64,000 nt of DNA from Neurospora intermedia (Eukaryota; Ascomycota; Sordariomycetes; Sordariales; Sordariaceae). The notes beneath the pieces are model-generated. The model did not search any database. It was not told where the DNA came from and saw only the letters and a list, made by a program, of their open reading frames with translations. The stretch covers positions 5,146,001-5,210,000 of the forward strand of contig BTPP01000003.1 of assembly GCA_037102815.1 (NCBI GenBank), read 5' to 3'. Below, in pieces: positions 56,263-64,000 of the stretch. The position numbers and the translations under genes were made by a program. How positions within the stretch are numbered: position 1 is the stretch's first letter; every line of letters begins with the position of its first letter.

Positions 56263-57069
56263 GGTGATTGTGGTTGAGTGGATGGAGAAACACTACACGA
56301 TCGTGTTTACAATGTAGTTTGTGTTATGTCCGGTCGAGATGTCCGTCTTTAATGACCGCCGAGTTTTGAGGGTCCATCATGCTGGTAAGACCAGTGATGC
56401 CATTGTTGCTCTTCGCATGGTGAGATTAAGGAGTATCGCCGCCTTAGTAAGTTTGATGGATTTGTTTACCAACTGGGGAAATATTGATGAGTGAGAAAGA
56501 TAAACAAAAAGTTCCCCATTGGAGTAGTGTCTGTGTTAACCCCGGTTTCCGGATGCCGGGAGAGCCCCGCTCGGGTCCCGCTATCAACGACATACCTGTT
56601 TGCTTGGCTGCTTGGCTCCGATCCGGCTTTCGGCTGCCGTGATAGCTAGTTTATAAAACACAGTTCAACTGAGTATCCGATCTGGCAATTAGATACCAGT
56701 TGATGATACAAGTTATTCATCAAATATCGGACCTGTTCTCTAGATATCGAGTTCAATTTATGCGGTCAGACCGGCTGAACCTCGACATTCTCTCCGCAGC
56801 ACAACATAATCCAGGTACACTCAGCAAGCACGGCCGTTACTCATCATGCTTGACATTCGCTTCTATATGAGGCCCATGAACGCCACGTTCCTGATTTCTA
56901 TCCAATCCCTTTATATTTCCACCTAGATACGTGCTAAATTGTAATACAGCCCGTTCATTTCATGCATGCATGCCTATCATGTAACATATTCAGACATTAC
57001 TATGCCACCTGATTTCTTGTCTTTACATCCTAGCACTAAGCTCGGCTGTACATTGCGTGTTCATCGAAA
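56263..57069. other. Intergenic region upstream of the amidase gene
   Basis: About 0.8 kb: the amidase promoter and the 3' region of the transporter gene. No gene supported. Confidence 0.5.
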
Positions 57070-58911
57070 TCACCGCTTGCTGGCTGCCACGCCAGAAGAC
57101 GCCAACCGCCACGCCTTGAGCGGGAGATCCTGCAAGTGAATAACCTTGGGACGGATGAACATGGTAAAAGTCACCACACCAATCGCCACGCAAAGGAGAT
57201 TGACAATGTAGTATCCGTCCTGGATCATATTGCAAGTGCCACCATTGGCAAGGCATCTCGTCTTATCCTCCTGGATGGCGCAGCTGAAGGGCTGGCTGAA
57301 AGTGGCCGTCTTGGAAGTAGGAACGCAAGTGGCGGTGGTGAAATAGTCGACCAGACGAAGAACGAAGAAGCGGGGGAAAGTACCGCCTAGGTTGCAGACG
57401 CTGAAAAGAAACACGTTAGCGGAAGACTTGGTAAGGAAAAGATGTGGATGAAAAACTCACGTAGCGAGAAGAGTCATGTAAGTACCGCCAATGACCGGGT
57501 CCGAGATGCGCGCGTGGAAGGCAGAGACGGCAACAAACATGATGGTGTTGGTAAAAGTGGAAAAGATGTGCTCGGCAATGACAACCAGCATGTACCAAGA
57601 GGTAACACCCTCGGCAGGGAACATAACAACAGTAAACTGCGCGAGAATGGCAGCCACCAGACGACCCATGAAGCCCCAGCACCAGAGACGCATGGGCGTG
57701 AACTCCTGCGACCACTTTCCTGCATAGTATCCCAAGCCGATCTCAAAGGGGAAGTCGATCAGAACTGTGAGAGCCATATTCTCGGTACCGAATCCCTTGT
57801 CAAGAAGCTTGAGGTTGGTGACAGCATCGTTGGCCTGGAAGCCGATCTTGGCGATAAGGTGAATGATGATGATGGTCTGGACGTTCTTCAGGTTGAGCAC
57901 ACCCCACATGATTTTGTAGACGTCCCAGACGCCATCCTCGTTCTTGGTACGCTCCTCGCGCTTCATCAGACCCAGACCGATAGTCACAGCAATGTAAGCC
58001 CAGCCCCAAAAGGTAAGGTATCCACCCAGAGACATCAGGCCGTGGTCAAGCGGTTCGGTGCGGAACCAACGGTTGGCAAACTCCTTGGAGTGGAAAGCCA
58101 AAAAGACAGTGTACGACAGAAACTGGCCAGCAGTCAAGCCAACAGTCTGCGCGGTGGAAGCGTACGAGACGTTGCCGGGCGTCAAAAGTGTCAGGGCCCA
58201 GCCGTCAACAGCAATATCTTGAGTAGCGCACATGAGCACGAGGAAGAACCACCACCAGGTGAAGCCCCAAACGGTAGGACCGCCTTCCTTGCCCATGGTA
58301 TCCATCAGTCCTTCGACCCTAGAGCCCAAGTAAAGCATGCCGATTCCCGATAGCAATTGGATTGGCAGAATCCAGCTCTTTCTCCTGCCCACCTTGGGGC
58401 TCCAGATAGCATCGACAATGGGGCTCCATAGCAGCTTGAGAGAGTAGGGGTACGAGGCCAAGCTGAAGACACCAATCTCGGCGTAGGACAGTTTCGATTT
58501 GAGAAGGAACGGTACCGAGCCCGTGGCCAATCCTAGCGGGACACCCTGCAAAAAGTATAAAAGAACGAGCAGGCCAAAGTTGCGCTGGTCCTGCTTGGGA
58601 AGCTCGAAGAAGCCATGGTTGTTTACGGCGTCGGTCTTGTCTGGGACGGGGTCGTCGAGGGAGAAGGATTCCCTGCCGATGATGTTGGCGGTGATAGCTT
58701 CGGATGACGTGTCGTAGCTCTTGTTCCGGCGCATAAGCTCGATGTTGTTGTTCATCTTGTGGAGGCCCGAGGCGACGGTGTCGGGATCGGAGTCGGAGTC
58801 CTTGATGTTTTGGGTCTTGTTGTTGCCTTTCTTCCCGGCCCCTTTCTTGGAGGCTTTGCGGGACAGACCGTTTTGTGTCGGCGACTTTGTGCCACGAGTT
58901 TTAGTACCCAT
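57070..58911 (-). CDS. Acetyl-CoA transporter family (SLC33/AT-1) membrane protein
   Basis: Two exons, 58911-57461 and 57400-57070, with a 60-bp intron (donor GTGAGT, branch GCTAAC, acceptor TTTTCAG), give 593 residues. After a basic, Ser-rich cytoplasmic N-terminus (1-105), the first helices carry the family pattern LLVLLYFLQGVPLGLATGSVPFLL, then SYAEIGVFSLASYPYSLKLLWSPIVDA and GRRKSWILPIQ. Later parts include TQDIAVDGWALTLL and a C-terminal cysteine loop (ATCVPTSKTATFSQPFSC, CLANGGTC). SLC33 proteins carry acetyl-CoA into the ER/Golgi lumen for acetylation of glycans and proteins. About 11-12 transmembrane helices are expected, with the exon junction just after GGTYMTLLAT. Transport of acetyl-CoA is inferred from the family. 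Confidence 0.92.
57401..57460 (-). other. Intron of the acetyl-CoA transporter gene
   Basis: 60 bp on the minus strand, GTGAGT to TTTTCAG with GCTAACGTG branch sequence. Removal joins TLLAT to VCNLGGTF in frame. Confidence 0.9.
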
Positions 58912-60174
58912 AGGTACCGCTGTGATTGGGTTTGTTGGCGGGTGGTTTCGTGTATGTGCGTGCGTTGGGGGAGGACCCGTTTCGTGGGTTACTCGAGGTC
59001 AAAGCCTTGTGTAATGGTGGCGCGTCTGGAGAGTGGTCGAGGCCGTCTCGGGAGAGCGATGATCAACAAGTAGTCGAGATGGAAGCGAGAGGTAGTTTTC
59101 CAGAAATAGCCGTCGCAAAGGACAAGCAAACGGAGAGATTAACGAAAGACGAGAAGTCGGTACTAGCGGGAGTCGAAGAGTCCGGACGAGAGAGTGGTAC
59201 CGAGAAGGATTGATGACAACCGAAGGGACGAAAGACAAGTAACGAAAGGATGCCGGCCCTATCAGATCAACTGCCCCAAAACGAAGCGCTAGCTTTGGTA
59301 ATGGTGCCTGTCTGTTGTTGGTGAGTGGAACGTTGACGGTGGAAGGTGTGGAATCGTGGGGGAGGAAATGTCCGGGCATGCTACCGTGGCCTCTCGGTTC
59401 GGTTGTGGCCTGGTGGCAAATCACCTCTAACACACGACGCTAGGTAGCTAGAGATGAATGTTTCGAGATTGATGTGCCCTCTATTCTAGAACTGAAGCAT
59501 ACCTACAATCTTAAAATATGAACGACTGAGAGGCTCAACCTCTTCAGTTCTCTAGGTAAGGAATGAGGAAAAAGAGATGTCGGGTCTGATTACTAACGAA
59601 TGAATGACTTGCGCCGCCTTCCGTCTGTTGTCCACAACAGCTTGCCTGTTTGGTCTCTTCCCTCTTTGGAAACAGCCGCTGTGGGGAAGGGACAGCCGGC
59701 CGATAACCTCTTATCGTCGCCAGGGGACAGCTTTCCAGGTTGACGCAGGAACTGTGCACGTGCTGTGCTAGTGCGTCATTGGCATGGACCCAGGGGCAGA
59801 TCGCTACAGTAACTTGACAGCTGTCCCGTCGCTCCATAAGCCTAGCTCGGCACCTGTTGCTGACCTGTCAGCTTTCACTCCTCCCAGTGGAAGCTTCACT
59901 CACCACCTAGCAGGGGATCGATTCGCATCAACTCCACCAAAGTAAACAATTGACTGGAGCAAAGTCACCAGCTACACTACAATACTCAAGGTTTCAAAGA
60001 AGTCCCTTTTCACGTCATGATACCCGGGCCTCACCACTATTGATTCAATTACTTCTATTCTCTGATAATCTTTACACGCACAATTGTTCACATTGCGCAT
60101 ACCAACCAAGACGCGTTTGTTTCTACAACAACACTACTCACCACCAAAAAGTGGGTCCCTCCACGAACCTCACC
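58912..60174. other. Divergent promoter region, transporter and CENP-O genes
   Basis: About 1.26 kb between two divergently transcribed genes; it should hold both promoters and leaders. No further gene is supported, although an upstream in-frame extension of the CENP-O frame is open back to 59950 without a better start. Confidence 0.5.
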
Positions 60175-61227
60175 ATGTCCTCACCACCACCTTTATCGAC
60201 ACCCTCACCACTCGACGCCGAGATCGAATCTCTCAAAGCCAAAGTCACAACCCTCAAATCCCACCTCCGCATCCAAACCTCCACCCTCATCTCCACCCCT
60301 TCTGTCTCTTCCCTCCTCTCCAACCCGCCTTCCTCCTCCCACCTCAAACCAAAGGGCCTCACCCCAACCATCCTCAAATCCCTCCGCCACCACGCCTCTC
60401 TCCAAAAGGCACACAACCAACAATCCCTCTACCGGACCTGCGCCACCATCACCACCTTCCGCGTGCAAGACCCGGACCCGAACGCGGTAGACGGCGGGGC
60501 CGTCCTCGGGTTGAGGATAGAGGTCTTTGCGCGCGGGAGGTTCATGAGGCCCTATTATGTTTTGTTGAATAGGCCTTGGTCGGAGGGGACCAAGAATGGA
60601 AAGGCAGGAAATAGCAGCAGCAGCAGCAGCAACAGCAGCAAAGAGAAGGAGAAGAACCGAAGCAGCAGCAGCAGAAAGGCAACCACCACCGGCGGCGGGA
60701 GGTACGCAAACTGGCTGCGAGTCCACAGACATACCGTCCCCCCATGTATTCCGATATCAGGATTAGCTGCGCGATACTTGCCAGCACCACCACCATTATC
60801 ATCACGACCTGACGAAGAAGAACAAAGTGGTGTGAGGGAACAAAACCTCGTCAAGTTCGCTAGAAGCTTAAGAAGGGAGTTGGTGCGGTATCATCATCGT
60901 CTGGCTACCATTACGGACTTGCGGAGGGCTATCATGGCGGAACACCACCAAAACGAGCAACAAGTAGAAAAGGGCCCAAACAAAATACAAGACGTCATCC
61001 CCGCCGATGCGGAAGCGAAGCAAATCACTGTTGAATGGGTAGATGGTCAGACGGGACGGTTGGTGATGGGTGATGATGGGGAGATTGTACAGGTTGTTGC
61101 GTTGAATGGTGGTGGGTTAGGAGGAAATGGAAGTGGGAGGGATAGAGAGGTGGTTAGGGAGTTGGTAGGGAGTGCGAAAAGGGTGGAGGATGTTGTTAGG
61201 CGGTTGGGGTCGGGGACGAAGGTTTGA
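60175..61227 (+). CDS. CENP-O/Mcm21-type kinetochore protein
   Basis: 350 residues, no intron. ATG 60175 (MSSPPPLSTP) is chosen because it has a CACC context and is directly followed by the coiled-coil segment AEIESLKAKVTTLKSHLRIQ. The fold region then shows YRTCATITTFRVQDPD, LGLRIEVFARGRFMRPYYVLL, a low-complexity Ser/Lys insert (about 140-170), LRVHRHTVPPCIPISGLAARYLP, and the helix LVKFARSLRRELVRYHHRLATITDLRRAI. These match the RWD-type CENP-O family (budding yeast Mcm21, fission yeast Mal2), part of the COMA/CCAN inner kinetochore complex with CENP-P, -Q and -U. Its Gly-rich C-terminal part is probably disordered. It acts at centromeres in the nucleus by family inference. Confidence 0.85.
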   Translation: MSSPPPLSTPSPLDAEIESLKAKVTTLKSHLRIQTSTLISTPSVSSLLSNPPSSSHLKPKGLTPTILKSLRHHASLQKAHNQQSLYRTCATITTFRVQDPDPNAVDGGAVLGLRIEVFARGRFMRPYYVLLNRPWSEGTKNGKAGNSSSSSSNSSKEKEKNRSSSSRKATTTGGGRYANWLRVHRHTVPPCIPISGLAARYLPAPPPLSSRPDEEEQSGVREQNLVKFARSLRRELVRYHHRLATITDLRRAIMAEHHQNEQQVEKGPNKIQDVIPADAEAKQITVEWVDGQTGRLVMGDDGEIVQVVALNGGGLGGNGSGRDREVVRELVGSAKRVEDVVRRLGSGTKV

Positions 61228-62378
61228 TGAACATGATGGAGAGGAGAGTAAAGTTAGATCAATTTGATACCCTGAATCAGAATCACTACGTTTCGAGGAG
61301 GAAACGAGAAATGCGATGAGTAGACAACAGCCAGGCGCGCTCGTCTCCTTACATCTCCACCCAAAACTCCCGTCCTGTGACATCTTCAGACACTCACTCC
61401 ACTCATTTTTCGACTTCGGTTTCGGGTACCAGCACTCGAACTCACCGTGAATCTTTCCTTGGGCCAGTCCGGGGTACATCAATCATGCCGTCCCGTCACT
61501 CAGTCCACCACATGCCTTGTACGCCACTCTTCTTCTTCAAGACTTTAAGAACGTTGCGCATACCCGTTCTGCTTTTTCAGAGTCCTGGGTTGGATGTGTC
61601 GTCCCCCCTTCGCACTGGGAATACAGAATATGCCCCGTCGAATAAGGAAAGGCACGGCCCGGTCGTGGAAGGGAACACAGCGTGGCAAGCGCAACAAACT
61701 TCATTGGTGAGTACTGTAAGGGGGGTGAGGGTACTTGAATGGATGAGCCTGATGAATGGTGTGCATTGGTACGACAAAGCCATGGTTTGAAGGCCGGTAC
61801 CCATTCTATCTTAGCACAACGTGAGAATATCTGCTGTGTTCAGGGCAGGCCGATCGTGGTTTGGTGACTGATCAGCGTTCCTGGGGTTTTGGAAGATGTG
61901 GGTGGTCTGGACTGTCTGGTGTGGTGTGGTGTAGTTAGATTTTAACGGGTGTGCATCTCGGTCAAGGGTACGGGCTGAGGCTGTTCTTGCAATTATTCAC
62001 TGGGCGGCTAACATAAAGATTCGCAGTCTACAACAAGCTGGTGATGTATTGAGACACATCTGATCATCTGAGACGATACTATGGCAGTATGTGATGAACT
62101 AAAAGTGTGACCCCGTCAAAGGCCATAAGGCAAACAAGTTCTCAGTTATTAGAAGTAGCTCCCCACAATACCAAACGGTCACTCATCTCTGTAAGCAACC
62201 CCAAGTAGTCCAGGTTGCCGAATTAAACCAAGAATAGAAAGAAATCCTATCTAAAGTCTTTTTCAACTCTCTTACCGCCATCAGCTACCCTCCGATCCAG
62301 AAACGTTTCAATCCATTACTGTTCATTACTCTCCATTTCTTCCCATGGTCACTGGCATGACCGCATGAAACCTGCCAC
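61228..62378. other. Convergent 3' intergenic region
   Basis: About 1.15 kb between the ends of the CENP-O gene (plus) and the GPI protein gene (minus). No supported gene. Confidence 0.5.
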
Positions 62379-63239
62379 CTAAAGAAGGGCAATAAGGGCA
62401 GCAAGAACAGCCAAGGCACCACCAGCGTGATGGGCGCGCTCAACTGACGCGCCGGCAGTGACGACAGGACCAGGGCTGGTGGTAGCGGTTGGGGGTGCGC
62501 CGCCGCCGCCGCCGCTGCCAGAGCTGGAGCCAGGACCGGTGGGCTCAGTGGCAGACGGGCCGGAACTCTGAGGTGGCGGTGGAGCAGCGGAGCTGGCTGG
62601 GTTACTAGGCGAGGGTTGAGTGGAGGCAGGAGGAGCTGGAGGAGCTCCGGTGCTGGCTGGTGGATGCGGGGGAGGAGGAGGAGACGAAGAAGATCCGGAT
62701 GACGCGGGGGGTGCCGGAGGAGCACCAGATGAAGCGGGAGGTGCTGGGGGAGCACCAGACGAAGCAGGAGGAGCAGGAGGGGCAGAAGGAGCACCTGATG
62801 AGGCCGGGGGTGAGGGTGGTGGCGGAGGAGGTGCTGAGGGACCACCAGACGATGCAGGAGGAACCGAAGACTGCGGTGGAGGAGGAGGAGAGCCGGAAGA
62901 AGCTGGAGGAGGCGGCGGTGGCGGAGCTCCGGAGCTTACAGGGCAGACAGTGGTGCTGACCGGAATGGTGACGGTAGTAACCACAGTGCTATGAGCCGGG
63001 CATAAGGTAACAGCAGGCGGACAACTGGTAATAGTATGAACTGCCGTGGTGTAGACGGTGCTTGTTGTCCACTGTCCCCCGTCACCCTTATCGGGTCCGC
63101 CAGTAGCAGTAGTGGGAGGGGCCGCGGTCGGAGCATAGCTGACGGTACCAGCACTCCATGAGTCAAAGATCGAAGAGACGTCACCGTAGTGAGCCGACAC
63201 CGAGGCGGCGCAGGCGAGAGCAAAGGTGGCAGTCTTCAT
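62379..63239 (-). CDS. Small GPI-anchored Pro/Ala/Ser-rich cell-wall protein
   Basis: 286 residues, no intron. Signal peptide MKTATFALACAASVSA. Next a short region (SSIFDSWSAGTVSY) leads to one cysteine module WTTSTVYTTAVHTITSC-PPAVTLC ending VSTTVCP, with spacing C-x6-C-x18-C. A long low-complexity tract of PPPPPP and ASSGAP(S/P)APP repeats follows (about 105-240). Last come TSPGPVVTAGASVERA and a hydrophobic tail ALAVLAALIALL, typical of GPI addition. The same cysteine module occurs three times in the chitinase-like protein 49 kb away. A structural wall or adhesion role is inferred. No catalytic domain is present. Confidence 0.82.
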   Translation of the reverse strand: MKTATFALACAASVSAHYGDVSSIFDSWSAGTVSYAPTAAPPTTATGGPDKGDGGQWTTSTVYTTAVHTITSCPPAVTLCPAHSTVVTTVTIPVSTTVCPVSSGAPPPPPPPASSGSPPPPPQSSVPPASSGGPSAPPPPPPSPPASSGAPSAPPAPPASSGAPPAPPASSGAPPAPPASSGSSSSPPPPPHPPASTGAPPAPPASTQPSPSNPASSAAPPPPQSSGPSATEPTGPGSSSGSGGGGGAPPTATTSPGPVVTAGASVERAHHAGGALAVLAALIALL

Positions 63240-64000
63240 CCTCCTTGTTCCGGCTACGGATCGTAGAGATGCCTTAAGGAACGGTCTTGGTAGGAAAAGA
63301 GTGAGTGAGTGACTTGAACGAGTGGATGATGGAGTTGGTGATACCGAGTGATGGCTCCGAGTTCCAGATATGGGAAGGAAGGGGCCTTTTTAAGTTACCG
63401 TAGGTGGTTTCTGCATCCCGGACCCGCCTCCTTCCTGTGAAATGTCAGAGAAACATGGCAAGGCAGCACAAAGAATGTTCGGCTGTATGCGTTCGCCAGC
63501 CGCTTGGAACATCCCATAACGGCGGCCAGAGACCAAGCGGACTGAAGTCACAAGGAGAACCTGGACACGGACGACAATTGACGGGACACAAAAGGCGCCG
63601 CGTTACTGCGTACATTGACAGTAGATGAACGGGGTCAGTCTGGGCGGCTAAACGGGAGACAGTATAGACCGAGTGTCTCGCAATCATAGAGACTGCCTGT
63701 GACGCATAAAGAGAGACATTGTCGGACTGAAGGTGGTGCGCCTGAAGATTCCTGGAAACAGCTCTCTGGTTACGCAGCTCAGGACCAGAACACCGGCGAA
63801 CGGACGCAGCCTAGATGTCCATGAGGCGTTCCCCTGATCCACCCGAATTCAACTGGGGATTACTCCTGTTCTCTGCGCAAGGTCAGTGATTTCTCGGTGA
63901 CATTTTCAAACGGGGAAGAGTCCTGCCGTGGCCATGGTCTATTCAGATACGAACACCCTACTAGAGCCCCTTGGAAGTATAGTCTCAACTGTCCGGTGAA
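63240..64000. other. Upstream region of the GPI protein gene to window edge
   Basis: About 0.76 kb of promoter-side sequence with GAGTGAGTGAGTGA near 63299. No supported gene to the right edge. Confidence 0.45.

Overview
This 64 kb window is nuclear DNA of a filamentous ascomycete, most likely a Sordariales fungus close to Neurospora. The reasons are short introns with GCTAAC-type branch points and GTAAGT-like donors, widely spaced single genes, many AGGT, CA and mononucleotide tracts between genes, GPI-anchored wall proteins, and a sharply bounded AT-rich block with the C-to-T (CpA to TpA) signature of repeat-induced point mutation (RIP). No operons, CRISPR arrays, tRNA genes or rRNA genes were recognised.

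Layout. At the left edge is a minus-strand gene for a polyglutamine protein with a telobox-type Myb domain, cut by the window end. About 8.9 kb without a recognisable gene follows. Next is a minus-strand gene (14444 to 10065, one intron) for a very large GPI-anchored GH18 chitinase-like wall protein with long Pro-Ser-Gly repeats. From 15775 to 30120 lies a composite transposon: a hAT DNA transposon with matching terminal inverted repeats and a perfect 8-bp target duplication, whose minus-strand transposase is split by an 11,080-bp Helitron carrying a plus-strand Rep-helicase gene. Both coding regions are riddled with RIP-type stop codons and missense changes. Removing the Helitron leaves a 3.27 kb hAT element with the transposase frame rejoined.

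The 30 to 37 kb stretch beside the transposon is gene-poor. It holds a possible small membrane protein gene and a likely pseudogene. From 37 kb the window becomes ordinary: a Mid2-like membrane sensor, a small secreted cysteine protein (three exons), a roughly 2320-residue coiled-coil protein, a four-intron-junction cytochrome P450 (four exons), a convergent secreted amidase, an acetyl-CoA transporter family protein, a CENP-O/Mcm21-type kinetochore protein, and a small GPI-anchored proline-rich wall protein that shares a cysteine module with the chitinase.

The genes do not form a pathway. The themes are cell surface (chitinase-like protein, Mid2-like sensor, two further secreted or anchored proteins), chromosome biology (telobox Myb, CENP-O) and genome defence (RIP on nested transposons). 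The most notable signal is the nested, RIP-inactivated hAT/Helitron pair with clearly defined boundaries. I found no convincing new multi-gene system.
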